Positions 25,971 to 34,788 of a DNA stretch of 64,000 nt are shown here, one piece after another. Position 1 is the stretch's first letter; each line of letters starts with the position of its first letter. The position numbers and the translations under genes are program-made. Source of the stretch: Xanthomonas sp. AM6 (lineage in GTDB: Bacteria; Pseudomonadota; Gammaproteobacteria; Xanthomonadales; Xanthomonadaceae); the NCBI RefSeq assembly GCF_025665335.1, contig NZ_CP106869.1, positions 3,374,501 through 3,438,500 of the forward strand. Reading direction: 5' to 3'. Below the pieces are notes generated by a model that was given only the letters and a program-made list of their open reading frames with translations, was not told the origin of the DNA and ran no database searches.

Positions 25971-26985
25971 TGCCGGCTCCCAGCTTCACCGGCTCGGCCG
26001 GCACGCGCACGCTCTTGCCGTCCTTGCCGTCGCGGCCCTTGCGAGCGGCCAGCGCCCAGTCCTGCTCGTTCTCCATGCACGGCCGCGAGGCGTTGTCGCG
26101 CTTGGCGATCCACAGCGCGCCGTCGTGGGTGATGGACTGGCCGGCTTTCGTGCCCAGGCCCTCGCGCCAGAAGCCGCGGTGGACCATATACGGCAGCACC
26201 AGCTCGTTCCGCCGCTCCCCGGCGGCCAGGGTGATGACGAAGCCGCGCTCGGCGTCGTAGTGCCCGGCCGCCGATTCGAAGCCGATGCCATCGCGGCCGT
26301 CTTCGCCCACTACCTTGCCGAGCTTGATGGCTTCGCCCTTCGTGGTGGTGACCACCAACTCGCCGGTGCGGTCGATCATCGCGCCGGCCAGGCCGACGCC
26401 GTCGGCGCCATCCTTCGGCGGGTGCGCGGCCAGATGCTTGGCGACCTGTGTGGCGATCTGCTCTTCGCTCACCGGATCAGCATCGCGGCCGTCCTTCGGC
26501 GCGGGAAGCGCGGCGACCGCGGCTGCGACGGCCTTCTCGATCGTAGCCGGATCCGCGTCCCTGCCGTGCTGCACCGGATTGGCTTCGAAGTGCTTCGCCA
26601 CAGCATCGGTCGTTGCCAGGTCCACCAGCGTCTGCAGCCGATCCGACGCCAGCAGCTTCGCCACTACCGCATCGGCGATCGTGTCGACGTCCACCGGTTC
26701 GGCATCGCGGCCGTCGCGGGGCGGATGCTGCTCGAGGTGGCGTGCCACCTGCGCCGCCACCTGCTCATCCGAGACGGGCTCGGCATCCTTGCCGTCCTTC
26801 GGCGGCGGCAGCGCGGCCATGGCCTCCGCCACCATCTTCGCCACCAGCGCCGGATCCGCGTCGGCGCCGGGCTCGCCCTTCTCCGGCGCGCGCGCCTCAA
26901 GCGCCGCGACTTGGCGCTGCACCGGCGCCAGCGCCTCGCGGATGAGGCGGGCCAGCTCCTTGCCGAACTCGATCGGATCACTCAT
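25963..26985 (-). CDS. Repeat-containing virion protein with CBM5/12-like module
   Basis: This 340-residue protein contains four imperfect modules separated by K/R-DG-K/R-DA-x-P turns (PPKDGKDAEPVSDEQVAAQVARHLEQH, PPRDGRDAEPVDVDTIADAVV, HGRDADPATIEKAVAAAV, PAPKDGRDADPVSEEQIATQVAKHLAAH), then GEDGRDGIGFES. A carbohydrate-binding-like unit follows (MVHRGFWREGLGTKAGQSITHDGALWIAKRDNASRPCMENEQDW), and the end is RKGRDGKDGKS. It is encoded next to the portal, so it may decorate the capsid or act in assembly. Confidence 0.7.
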   Translation of the reverse strand: MSDPIEFGKELARLIREALAPVQRQVAALEARAPEKGEPGADADPALVAKMVAEAMAALPPPKDGKDAEPVSDEQVAAQVARHLEQHPPRDGRDAEPVDVDTIADAVVAKLLASDRLQTLVDLATTDAVAKHFEANPVQHGRDADPATIEKAVAAAVAALPAPKDGRDADPVSEEQIATQVAKHLAAHPPKDGADGVGLAGAMIDRTGELVVTTTKGEAIKLGKVVGEDGRDGIGFESAAGHYDAERGFVITLAAGERRNELVLPYMVHRGFWREGLGTKAGQSITHDGALWIAKRDNASRPCMENEQDWALAARKGRDGKDGKSVRVPAEPVKLGAGNG

Positions 26986-28414
26986 TGCACAGCACCTCGG
27001 CTCGGGCGGCCGCGATGGCCTTCATCATGAAAAGCTGGTGGCGCAGCTCGCGCACCTCGTCGGTGTCGGCTGGCGGCGGCGCGTCGGCCGGCTCCGCGGG
27101 GGCTGGCTCGGCAGCCGACGGCGGAGCGATCTTGTTGAGCCGCACCTGGTCGAGCGGATAGTCCTGCTGCTGCATGTAGACCGTGTCGCCGCCGATCAGG
27201 CCGCGGAGCCCGAAGGCCAGTCGCCCCTCGTTGGGGGTTTCGATGCCACCGCCGACCAACTTCGTGTGCACGTCGGCCTGCTTGCCCACGTCCATTCGCA
27301 GGAGCGGCTCCAGGTCCAGCTCCACGCCCTGCGGCCGGCTGATGCCGAGGCCTTCGTCCAACAACGCTTCGATTGCCTCGATGTGCGCCTGCAGGGCGTC
27401 GGCGTAGTACAGCTGGTTGATGTCGTCGACCTTCATGCCGGCCGGGATGGAGCCGATACCGATCTTGAACGGCGGCACGCCGAAGGGCTGGCACACCTGC
27501 TCGTCGGAGTAACGCATCTGCTCGACCAGCTGCGAGTCCGCGGCCTTGAAGCCGAACGGGGTGAACTTCATGTCCGCGCCGACCACCGCGACCTTGCCGG
27601 CGTTGAAACCCTGGAAGTTGGTGTTCCAGTAGTCCTTCACCAGCTGCGCGTCCTCGTCGGACATGCCGGCCGGCGCCGTCAGGATGCCGCCCGGGTTCGC
27701 GCCGTTGCTGAAGAACGTGGTCGAGTCCTTCAGGATCTTGAGATTCTTCACCGCAGGCCAGTGCGCCGCGCACAGCGGCGGCACGCCGATCAGCTGGTGG
27801 TGGAAGCAGTTCATCCGGTCGTGGATGATCTCGCTCGCCGGAACGATCAGCTGCTCGCCCGGGTAGTTCGCGGGCAGCAGGTTCGACCCGGTGCCGTAGT
27901 TGATCTGGTAGAAGACGTCGCCGCTGTCGGACACCATCGGCTGCACGCGGCACGGATCCAGCACCCACAGCCGCGTCACCACGCGGCGATCATCGCGCCC
28001 CTTCAGCACGTAGGTGTTGCCCTGGATCAGCTTCGACAGCAGCCAGGCCTCGCGGAACTGCTGCGCCGTCTGGTAGGCGTTCGGCTTGCGCAGCACCGGC
28101 CAGTACGCCGTGTTCGCGGTGTCGATCGACCAGATGCCGTTGACGTCCTCGATCTTCAGCAGGAACGGCAGCTTGCCGATGTCCGAGGCGATGCGGTTCA
28201 GGCAGCCGTAGAGCGTCGGATAGCACAGCACCGTGCTCTGCCGCTCCTCCATGTTGCGCTGCCAGGCGCCGGTGAACGGCTCCTGGACCATCAACGTGTG
28301 CCAGTCATCCCGCCCCGGAGCAGCGACGGCAGGCGTCAGCGCCTTCAGATAGCCGACGCCGTACTTTCGAACACCGGCCTCAGTGGCCAGCTCTCGGGGC
28401 GAAAATCCGGTCAT
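26978..28414 (-). CDS. Portal protein (HK97 family)
   Basis: This 478-residue protein has STVLCYPTLYGCLNRIASDIGKLPFLLK, EAWLLSKLIQGNTYVLKGRDD, PADEIIH-like VPASEIIHDRM and GVPPLCAAHWPAVKNLKILKDSTTFFSNGANPGGILTAPAGMS, the standard HK97-type portal signature. The C-terminus is Pro/Ala-rich. It forms the dodecameric DNA channel. Confidence 0.93.
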   Translation of the reverse strand: MTGFSPRELATEAGVRKYGVGYLKALTPAVAAPGRDDWHTLMVQEPFTGAWQRNMEERQSTVLCYPTLYGCLNRIASDIGKLPFLLKIEDVNGIWSIDTANTAYWPVLRKPNAYQTAQQFREAWLLSKLIQGNTYVLKGRDDRRVVTRLWVLDPCRVQPMVSDSGDVFYQINYGTGSNLLPANYPGEQLIVPASEIIHDRMNCFHHQLIGVPPLCAAHWPAVKNLKILKDSTTFFSNGANPGGILTAPAGMSDEDAQLVKDYWNTNFQGFNAGKVAVVGADMKFTPFGFKAADSQLVEQMRYSDEQVCQPFGVPPFKIGIGSIPAGMKVDDINQLYYADALQAHIEAIEALLDEGLGISRPQGVELDLEPLLRMDVGKQADVHTKLVGGGIETPNEGRLAFGLRGLIGGDTVYMQQQDYPLDQVRLNKIAPPSAAEPAPAEPADAPPPADTDEVRELRHQLFMMKAIAAARAEVLCNE

Positions 28415-28683
28415 TCGGAGGCTTCCTCGCTCGCGTTGCCCTTGGTCGCGCGCTTCTTCGCGACCTTGCGGCCAGTCTTCTTCGCTACCGGCGGAGCCTC
28501 TTCCTGATCGCCGACTTGGCCGGAACCCGGACCATCGGCAATAGGCGCCAACGGCGGCTGCGTGGCGGCCTGAGCCACCATGTCGCGCCGGATGTACTTA
28601 CCGCGCTGCACCAACACGTCGGCGATCTTCGGGTGCACGCGCGCGACCCTGCCGCCCTTGCTCAGGATTTCGACCTTGCTCAT
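28411..28683 (-). CDS. Small Lys-rich protein between capsid and portal genes
   Basis: This 90-residue protein (MSKVEILSKGGRVARVHPKIADVLVQRGKYIRRDMVAQ then a Pro-rich link and KKTGRKVAKKRATKGNASEEASE) has a short beta-helix N-terminal region and a basic tail. It might be a head protein that contacts DNA; the function is unknown. Confidence 0.6.
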   Translation of the reverse strand: MSKVEILSKGGRVARVHPKIADVLVQRGKYIRRDMVAQAATQPPLAPIADGPGSGQVGDQEEAPPVAKKTGRKVAKKRATKGNASEEASE

Positions 28684-28707
28684 TGGAACCTCACTTGTTG
28701 GAAGAAG

Positions 28708-28732
28708 TGGCGGGGCCGCGGAGGCCCCGCCA
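28708..28732. terminator. Strong GC-rich hairpin after the major capsid gene
   Basis: TGGCGGGGCC pairs with GGCCCCGCCA around a 5-base loop, just past the capsid stop. There is no U-tract on either side, so it more likely stabilises the capsid mRNA 3' end or attenuates transcription than terminates it. Confidence 0.5.
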
Positions 28733-28743
28733 CCGCCGCTCGA

Positions 28744-30162
28744 TTACGAGCTGGTCGGAATCGAAGCCCGGCCCCAGTTGACGCGCGCCCACGCGACCGC
28801 CTGCGGGCGCCGGCGCTGCCAGTTGATGAAGCGCTCGACGAGGAACGCCACGCTGTTGGTCTGCCACAGCGAGACCACCTGCTGTGCCGTGGGCGTGGTG
28901 CTGTTCATCGTCGGCGCGTCGTCCATCACCAGCGAAGCCTGATCCGACATCGAGACCTGCAAGCCGCCTTCGTCGCCCAGGAAGATCTCGTCGCCCTTGA
29001 TGAGCGCGATCACCGCACCATCCTCGTCGTCCGGCACGAAGGCCGAAACGAACGCCGGCAGGCCCAGGAACGTGCCGCCGGTGAAGTTGATGCCGGGGAA
29101 CTCGGACGCGCCCAGAGGATTGGCCATCAGCGAAAGCGCAATTGCGGTCCGCTCCGACATCGCCCAGAACGAACCGGCCAGGGACAGGTTGGAGCCTGCG
29201 ATGGCGTTCATCAGCGCGGCGGCGCCCGCGCGGATTGCGTCCGCGTCGCTACCCGCCGGCACGGTCGTGGCGGGCACGCCATTGAGGATCGAGGCGGGCG
29301 CCTCGTCGGCAACGGCAGCGGCGTCTGGATCGATGAACTGCGTGTCGATGGTCTGGTTGACCGCGCGACCCAGTTCGTCGCGCAGCAGCGCGTCGGCGGC
29401 CGGCGTGGCGCGCATCATCGTTTCCTTCGTGGCGGCGGCGATCGCAGCGACCTTCAGCGGGACGAGCTTCGCGCGGCTGTAGGACCACCGGGTCAGCGGC
29501 TTCGCGCCGCCCTCCTTGGTCCACTTGCCGATCGCGGCGGAACCCTGCACCAGCACCGGCGTGTCGAACGGCAGATTGCGCAGGCGGTCGGAGACCTGGC
29601 CCAGCAGCGATCGCGGGCGCAGCCACTCGACGAAATCGGCGAACGCCACGCCGCCGTCGGTGATCAGATTGCCGGCCCAGTTCGCGTTGCCCGTGCTGGC
29701 GGCCGGCACGGCGGCTTTCTGCTGGATGATGCTGTGCAGGCGCTCGTCGCCCGGGTAGACCGCGCGCGCGACGTCGATCGGGCTCTGGTGGTGCACGTGG
29801 GACACGGCCAGGCAGCGCGCGAGGCGAGCGAAGCCGATGCCGGCATCCACCTTCTCGACCGCCTTGAGCTGCGCGGGCTCGAGCGAACGGCCCTCGCCGC
29901 GCGAGACGATGTCCTCGTTGCCCTTGGCGATGATCGCCGCCGGCACGGCCGACTTGGCCTGCACGGCCTGCAGGCGGGTCAGGCGGTCGATGTCGCCGTC
30001 GAGCGACTTGATCTGGCCTTCCAGGTCGTCGAACTCTTCCTGCTCGGCGGTGTTGAAGGAACGGCTCTCGTCCATGGACTTCTGGGCGATGTCGCCCAGC
30101 TTCTTCTGGTGCGCTTCGCGGGTCGCGCGCAGCGCTTCCAGCTGTTCGGCGATGGTCTTCAT
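28744..30162 (-). CDS. Major capsid protein (HK97 fold)
   Basis: This 472-residue protein has an N-terminal coiled-coil delta domain (MKTIAEQLEALRATREAHQKKLGDIAQ...FDDLEGQIKSLDGDIDRLTRLQAVQA), expected to be removed by the protease. The capsid core follows: VPAASTGNANWAGNLITDGGVAF, LLRDELGRAVNQTIDTQFID, GSFWAMSERTAIALSLMANPLG and FPGINFTGGTFLGLPAFVS. The start has AAGGA 6 bases upstream. Confidence 0.93.
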   Translation of the reverse strand: MKTIAEQLEALRATREAHQKKLGDIAQKSMDESRSFNTAEQEEFDDLEGQIKSLDGDIDRLTRLQAVQAKSAVPAAIIAKGNEDIVSRGEGRSLEPAQLKAVEKVDAGIGFARLARCLAVSHVHHQSPIDVARAVYPGDERLHSIIQQKAAVPAASTGNANWAGNLITDGGVAFADFVEWLRPRSLLGQVSDRLRNLPFDTPVLVQGSAAIGKWTKEGGAKPLTRWSYSRAKLVPLKVAAIAAATKETMMRATPAADALLRDELGRAVNQTIDTQFIDPDAAAVADEAPASILNGVPATTVPAGSDADAIRAGAAALMNAIAGSNLSLAGSFWAMSERTAIALSLMANPLGASEFPGINFTGGTFLGLPAFVSAFVPDDEDGAVIALIKGDEIFLGDEGGLQVSMSDQASLVMDDAPTMNSTTPTAQQVVSLWQTNSVAFLVERFINWQRRRPQAVAWARVNWGRASIPTSS

Positions 30163-30267
30163 TGCGTTTCCTTGGTGGCGCAGCCGTTCGGCCCGGGTTC
30201 CACGCCGGGCAGTGCCTGCAAGATTGGGAAGCGGGTTCCACCCCGCGGGGCCGTGCGGCCCGATACT

Positions 30268-30837
30268 TCAGTGCAGCAACTTCACCGCGCCGCCGGCCGG
30301 CCGTTCGACCGGTGCCGCCTGGCGCTGGATGAGGGGGACGCCGTAGTTCGCCGGGCGGCGCGCGCCGGTGTCCATGGCCTTGATGCTCTGGATCGTGGCC
30401 GCCGCGTTGGCCGGGATCGTCACCAGGGACAACTCGTAGATTTCGGTCTCGGTGAAGCGGATGCCGCCCGATTCCATGAAGCTGTATTCCAGCGCTCGGA
30501 AGCCGATCGACACGCCGCGGACCAACTTCTCCTTCACCGACTGCCAGGCGAGGTCGACCAGATCCTTGAGCGCACCGGGCGTCTCGATCTTCGCGACGCT
30601 CGCGGTGAACGGGATGCCCTTGGCCGTCGGCTTGCCGAACTTCACGACGCCGACCGGGCTGTCATGGCGGTGCTGCCACAGCAGAGGCAACTCGGCCGCG
30701 AATTTGGCGCCCAGCGGCTCCACGATGTCCCCCATGCGGTCCGGTTCCGGCGTGGTGGCCCAGCCGGTGATGACGCGCTGGTCGTCGTCGTAGGACTTCA
30801 CCTCCAGCAGGCTGTAGGCGCGGTTTTCGTTCTTCAT
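30268..30837 (-). CDS. HK97-type prohead protease
   Basis: This 189-residue protein starts at ATG 30837. GWATTPEPDRMGDIVEP, LPLLWQHRHDSPVGVV with the catalytic His, LVRGVSIGF with Ser near 110, and ELSLVTIPANAAATIQ are the U35 peptidase family motifs. It processes the scaffold domain of the capsid protein. Its start overlaps the terminase stop by one base. Confidence 0.92.
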   Translation of the reverse strand: MKNENRAYSLLEVKSYDDDQRVITGWATTPEPDRMGDIVEPLGAKFAAELPLLWQHRHDSPVGVVKFGKPTAKGIPFTASVAKIETPGALKDLVDLAWQSVKEKLVRGVSIGFRALEYSFMESGGIRFTETEIYELSLVTIPANAAATIQSIKAMDTGARRPANYGVPLIQRQAAPVERPAGGAVKLLH

Positions 30838-32522
30838 CAGGTTCCACCCAGGGTCATGAGGACGAGCTTCTTGTTCTGTGGCTCGGGGTTCCGAGACATC
30901 AGCTCGACGGCATTCATCGCCGCCATCAGGGGGTCGATCTTTCCGACTCCGCTGGCCGCCTTGGTCACGTAGAGGGCGTTCTTCGACGCCTCGACCTTGG
31001 CATTGCCCACGCACCAGTCCATCAGCCGCGAGCCGTCGTGCGTCAGCAGGCCGTCGGCCAGCCAGCGCTCGAACACCTTGCAGGTGCCGGTCAGCTGCCA
31101 GCCTTGGCGGATGCCGGTGATCAGCTCCGGATCGATCTTCTCGGCGGCCAACACGTCCAGCACGGTGCCCAGCCCGGAGGGATCGACGCCGATCCCGGCC
31201 AGCAACCTGGCCTTGGCCACCTGCTTCACCATGACCGCCATGTCACGGAGGTCCGTTGCGCCGTCCTCTGCCTCGCTTCCGACCAGCAGGTGGCCGTCGG
31301 CGATGAAGTCCTCGTAGCGGGTTTCCTGGCTCTTCCGACGCTTCAGTGCCTTCGGGTGAGCGAACGCTCGGCACACCAGCAGCTTGCGCTTCGTGTGCCT
31401 GTCCCTGCCGCAGAACGACAGGCCCAGCAGGTCGTCCAGGCCGCCGCCGTCGATGCCCACGGTGATGGCGTCGCAGCGCCGGATCAGCCCCTCAAGCGTC
31501 AGCCGCTTGTCGGCCTGAGCCTCCCAGAACTCAGCACCGGCCCAACTGCCCTGGTGGAGCGCCACGCCGATCTGGATGTTCAAGTGCTGCGAGCCCCAGC
31601 TGCGCAGCTCTGCCTCGCTGGTGCCGACCGCGTCCTCGAACTCCTCGACCATCCGCTCCAGCGTGATGGCGCGCCCGATGTTCGGGTTCAGCAGCGGCCA
31701 CAGCTGCGGATCCTTCCACTGCTGGTCCTTCGATTCCTGCACCTCCTGCGGGAACTCGAACAGCACCGGCAGCATCTTGCCGAGCCGCTTGCCATCGCGG
31801 ATGTCGCGAGCCTTCTGCAGTTCGTCGGCGAAGACGCCGACCGGTTGCTCGTCGCTCTGCGTGGTGATGAACCAGAGGAACGCTTCGGGGTACGGCACCA
31901 TGCCGCCGCGGATCTGTCGCAGCGCCTGCGGCGCCTTCGACTTCTTCGCGCACACGTGCAGCTCGTCGATCAGCGCGCCGCCGGACACCTTGATGCCCGT
32001 CAGCACGCCCGGGTCGAACGTCATGATCTCCAGCGAGGCTTTCGTCTCGCGGTGGATGATCGTCTTCAGGTGGTGCCGGATGTGGAACTTCGCGTCGAGC
32101 ACCGGGTCAAGCTCGATCGCGCCGGCAGCGGCATCGAACGCCAGCTGCGCCGTGTCCTGCACCGGTGCGGTCATCAGGAACGTCGCGCGCGGGCGCTTGT
32201 TCAGCAGTACCGCGGTGACCATGCCCAGCGCGCCGAACGTGGTCTTCGCGTTCTTCTTCGGCACCAGGGCGAACAGGTCGCGGATCTCTCGCTGCCCGGT
32301 CGCCGGGTCCACGGCACCGAACATGCAGCGGACCACTTCTTGGAACCACTCGCCGCCGGCCTCGGCCACCGTAGGCGTGCCTGGCACGTCTGCGAGCCGC
32401 AGCCGGCCGAAGATCTGCGCGGCGCGCTCGGCCTGCGGCGTCCACAGCGGCAGATCGCCGACGGGGAGCCGCCCAGCCTGCAAGCGCTCCCACCAATCGC
32501 GGCAGGAGAGGTCCCAGGCCAC
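30837..32522 (-). CDS. Terminase large subunit
   Basis: This 561-residue packaging motor has an ATPase with a divergent Walker A ALVPKKNAKTTFG (about 86-97), a Walker B ALIDELH (183-189) and an ITTQSDE coupling motif. The RNase H-like nuclease has GIDGGGLDDLLGL as its first acidic motif. It belongs to the Terminase_1/YmfN-like group of HK97-type phages. Confidence 0.93.
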   Translation of the reverse strand: MAWDLSCRDWWERLQAGRLPVGDLPLWTPQAERAAQIFGRLRLADVPGTPTVAEAGGEWFQEVVRCMFGAVDPATGQREIRDLFALVPKKNAKTTFGALGMVTAVLLNKRPRATFLMTAPVQDTAQLAFDAAAGAIELDPVLDAKFHIRHHLKTIIHRETKASLEIMTFDPGVLTGIKVSGGALIDELHVCAKKSKAPQALRQIRGGMVPYPEAFLWFITTQSDEQPVGVFADELQKARDIRDGKRLGKMLPVLFEFPQEVQESKDQQWKDPQLWPLLNPNIGRAITLERMVEEFEDAVGTSEAELRSWGSQHLNIQIGVALHQGSWAGAEFWEAQADKRLTLEGLIRRCDAITVGIDGGGLDDLLGLSFCGRDRHTKRKLLVCRAFAHPKALKRRKSQETRYEDFIADGHLLVGSEAEDGATDLRDMAVMVKQVAKARLLAGIGVDPSGLGTVLDVLAAEKIDPELITGIRQGWQLTGTCKVFERWLADGLLTHDGSRLMDWCVGNAKVEASKNALYVTKAASGVGKIDPLMAAMNAVELMSRNPEPQNKKLVLMTLGGT

Positions 32523-32936
32523 TTACTGCGCCGCGCGCCGGATCGGGGTGACCTTGTCGTCCAGCAGGTCCGCCCACTCGGTGCCGGCCTGTGCGCCGAC
32601 CGCGGCAGCGTTCGCCTGCTCCTTCTTACCCACCGGCGTCTCCTTCGCGACCGGGGGCGCAGCCAGCGTCGGCGTGTGCGCAAGGAACGCCTTCTGGGCC
32701 GCCACGTTGCCCTTAAGTGCCGTCCTCGCCATGGCGTCCAGCACCTCCATGCGCCGGCGCAGCGCCACGGTCGATAGCTCCTTCTCGAAGTACTTCTCCA
32801 GCGTGTTGCGGGCGACGCCAATCCCGATGGCGATCTCCTCGTGCGACATGCCGCCGGCCGCGGCATTGGTCACCATCCGCCGCTGTGCCGCCGTCGGCGT
32901 GAACGCTGGCCGGCCCGCTTTCGTGTTCTTGCGCAT
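32523..32936 (-). CDS. Probable terminase small subunit
   Basis: This 137-residue protein has a helix-turn-helix (RRMVTNAAAGGMSHEEIAIGIGVARNTLEKYFEKEL) followed by helices with TALKGNVAAQKAFLAH. This arrangement is typical of small terminases that recognise the packaging site. It directly precedes the large subunit with no gap. Confidence 0.75.
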   Translation of the reverse strand: MRKNTKAGRPAFTPTAAQRRMVTNAAAGGMSHEEIAIGIGVARNTLEKYFEKELSTVALRRRMEVLDAMARTALKGNVAAQKAFLAHTPTLAAPPVAKETPVGKKEQANAAAVGAQAGTEWADLLDDKVTPIRRAAQ

Positions 32937-33089
32937 AAATGGCCTTCAGCCTGAAATTCCGGCCGAGAAAAAACCTCTGAATGAGTGGGCGGCGGGTGTC
33001 CGTCGAGACGGGCCGTAGGTTTTCCCCTCCCCCCCGGTACATGTGCCGTGGATCGGGGGCGCCCAACGCTCGCGCTCCACGTTGTCCGT

Positions 33090-33422
33090 TCAGCTTCGCG
33101 CCGCACCGCGCCGTGCCTCGGCCTGCGTCTTGACCTTGTGGCAGTCGTGGTTGATCGCCCTCAGGTTGGACATGTCGTCCGTGCCGCCCTCTGCCACCGG
33201 CACGATGTGGTCCACCTCGTCAGCCAGCAGCGGGAGCCGGCCACTGGATTGGCATGCCTCGCACTGGCACAGGTAGCCGTCCCGTTTGAGCACGGCCTCG
33301 CGCTTCCTGCGCCAGGGGCGCCCGCCTCTGCCCTGCCCGTAGGTGGGTACCACCGGAGCTGATGGCTTCAGCCTGCTGGGTGCGCAGCTGATGCGCGGCG
33401 CCAGCGTCGTCACCCTGGCCAT
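33090..33422 (-). CDS. HNH endonuclease near the packaging genes
   Basis: This 110-residue protein starts at ATG 33422 (TGATG overlap). RKREAVLKRDGYLCQCEACQSSGRLPLLADEVDHIVPVAEGGTDDMSNLRAINHDCHKVKTQAEA is a complete HNH with zinc Cys pairs. HNH genes next to terminase are needed for cos cleavage in HK97-type phages, which makes cos packaging likely. Confidence 0.88.
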   Translation of the reverse strand: MARVTTLAPRISCAPSRLKPSAPVVPTYGQGRGGRPWRRKREAVLKRDGYLCQCEACQSSGRLPLLADEVDHIVPVAEGGTDDMSNLRAINHDCHKVKTQAEARRGAARS

Positions 33423-33736
33423 CAGGGCTTCTCGTACGGCTGCGCAGTGCTGCCCAGGTACGGGCCAGCCACGCTGACACCTGCCGCCCTCAGCAGCAGG
33501 CGACGCCACCAGGTCAGCCGGGGACGCTCGTGCACCTCCAGCCACATCCCGGGCATGGTCTGCACCTCGGCATAGCACTCAATGTGGGCGCGCCAGATGT
33601 CGTCCACTTCCGCCATCAGCACCACGCGGGTGACGCCCTTCAGCTCCACCCCATCCACCAGCACCTTGGTGCCACGGGTTGGGGTGGTGCCGATGTGCTC
33701 GTCCATTGCCGCCGGCACGATCGTCACGATACCCAT
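33422..33736 (-). CDS. Hypothetical phage protein upstream of HNH
   Basis: This 104-residue protein starts at ATG 33736. MGIVTIVPAAMDEHIGTTPTRGTKVLVDGVELKGVTRVVLMAEVDDIWRAHIECYAEV looks like a small beta-sandwich; the function is unknown. It overlaps both neighbours by one base. Confidence 0.6.
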   Translation of the reverse strand: MGIVTIVPAAMDEHIGTTPTRGTKVLVDGVELKGVTRVVLMAEVDDIWRAHIECYAEVQTMPGMWLEVHERPRLTWWRRLLLRAAGVSVAGPYLGSTAQPYEKP

Positions 33737-33882
33737 CAGCCCAGACTCTCCGTCTGGTCGCGGTCGCCCGGCATCACGTCGCCATCCAGGCTGGTGGATG
33801 GCTCCTCCTCGCCCTCGGCTGCCAGCGCTTCCAGCAGCGCATCCAGCTTCCGCTCGATGCGATCCAGCTGACTGTCGCTCAT
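33736..33882 (-). CDS. Small acidic coiled-coil-like protein
   Basis: This 48-codon gene reads MSDSQLDRIERKLDALLEALAAEGEEEPSTSLDG and ends TESLG, with TGATG coupling to the next gene. The Leu-spaced helix DRIERKLDALLEAL is common in small phage proteins near packaging genes. The 265 bases between it and the spanin gene show no clear gene. Confidence 0.5.
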   Translation of the reverse strand: MSDSQLDRIERKLDALLEALAAEGEEEPSTSLDGDVMPGDRDQTESLG

Positions 33883-34147
33883 CGCCTACCCCCACGCCCT
33901 AGGACTGCTTCGGAAATTCCGCAAGTGGATCGACGCCGACGCCGGCCGGACCATTCGCACGGCCCAGCGGAAAAAGCGGAAGTGGATCGGCGAGCCAGGC
34001 CCGCAGACGATCCCTGCGCGGCCCCGCTGCGCCCGTTGACTGCTCCCAGAGCTGGGCCAGGCTGCAATCCCACCAACCCGGAGTCAGGTACCACCATGGA
34101 CGTTTCCATCGAACACCTCGCCCTCGCCGCCCACCTCATCCAGCTGC

Positions 34148-34651
34148 TCATCTCGGCTGCCGGCCGTTGGCTTCTGCGGCCGCCGGCACCACGCGATCCA
34201 CCACGATCACGGCTTGGGCGGCGTGGACGTGGTCGTCGGCGTCGCGCCCGACTTGAACAGCAGCTCCCGCAACCTCTGCTCGTAGTTGGGCGTGCGCATC
34301 ACGTTCGACGGCGCCGGCGACAGCCTGGGACAGTAGGTCGGTGCTGCAGGTGGCGAGGTCGTCGCGCAGCTGGAGACTGCCGTCACGCACGCCAGCCACA
34401 ACAGCAGCAGGGACGGCCTGGGCCGCGGTGCGGTCTTCTTCATGCTTCACTCCGATGGCGGCCATGGTGTTGGCCTGCTTGTGCTCGATGTCGCGCGCCC
34501 CGGCCTGGGCCTTGGCTTCGCCCTGAGCCGCGGCGGTCTCCTGCTGGGACGTGGCCAGGTCCGCGCTGCGGTCGCGCCACTCACGGCCGGCCCAGAACGC
34601 GAGCGCCGTCCAGGCAACGAGCCCGACGATGGTGATCAGGATCCGGTTCAC
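34148..34651 (-). CDS. Rz: i-spanin (Rz-like)
   Basis: This 167-residue protein starts at GTG 34651. It has one N-terminal TM segment (ILITIVGLVAWTALAFWAG) followed by a long Ala/Glu/Gln/Asp-rich periplasmic helix (SADLATSQQETAAAQGEAKAQAGARDIEHKQANTM). This matches inner-membrane spanins that join with an o-spanin to fuse the membranes. The second spanin gene lies wholly within it in another frame. Confidence 0.82.
   Translation of the reverse strand: MNRILITIVGLVAWTALAFWAGREWRDRSADLATSQQETAAAQGEAKAQAGARDIEHKQANTMAAIGVKHEEDRTAAQAVPAAVVAGVRDGSLQLRDDLATCSTDLLSQAVAGAVERDAHAQLRAEVAGAAVQVGRDADDHVHAAQAVIVVDRVVPAAAEANGRQPR
34207..34443 (-). CDS. Rz1: o-spanin lipoprotein (Rz1-like) nested inside Rz
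   Basis: This 78-residue protein has a basic N-terminus and a hydrophobic stretch ending in a lipobox (LACVTAVSSC, Cys26), then a Pro-rich mature part (ATTSPPAAPTYCPRLSPAPSNV...STPPKP). It is fully embedded in the Rz gene in a different frame, as in lambda. It anchors to the outer membrane. Confidence 0.8.
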   Translation of the reverse strand: MKKTAPRPRPSLLLLWLACVTAVSSCATTSPPAAPTYCPRLSPAPSNVMRTPNYEQRLRELLFKSGATPTTTSTPPKP

Positions 34652-34653
34652 GG

Positions 34654-34788
34654 TCAGCCCCTCGGCATGTTGGATAGGTCGGCCCACAGCCACGCCAGCG
34701 CGGCAAGGAGCGCCAGGCACAGGCCTGCGATGAGCCACCCCGGCGGATCACCTGCGGGCGGCAGGCCGCGGTCCCAGCGGTCGATCAC
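34654..34788 (-). CDS. Small single-TM protein of the lysis cassette
   Basis: This 44-residue protein starts at a GTG overlapping the previous stop (GTGA). It reads IDRWDRGLPPAGDPPG then a TM helix WLIAGLCLALLAALAWLWA. It ends 2 bases before the spanin start. It could be an antiholin or pinholin-like protein. Confidence 0.55.
   Translation of the reverse strand: MIDRWDRGLPPAGDPPGWLIAGLCLALLAALAWLWADLSNMPRG

Noticed and set aside
33000-33060. C-rich stretch between TerS and HNH genes as a cos site
   Set aside because: Cos packaging is likely from the HNH-terminase arrangement, but no nick site or repeats could be recognised with confidence.
33879-34151. 90-codon minus-strand frame between the packaging-side genes and the spanin gene
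   Set aside because: It overlaps the start of a better supported small gene, is Arg/Ser-rich like a shadow frame, and shows no coupling to neighbours.
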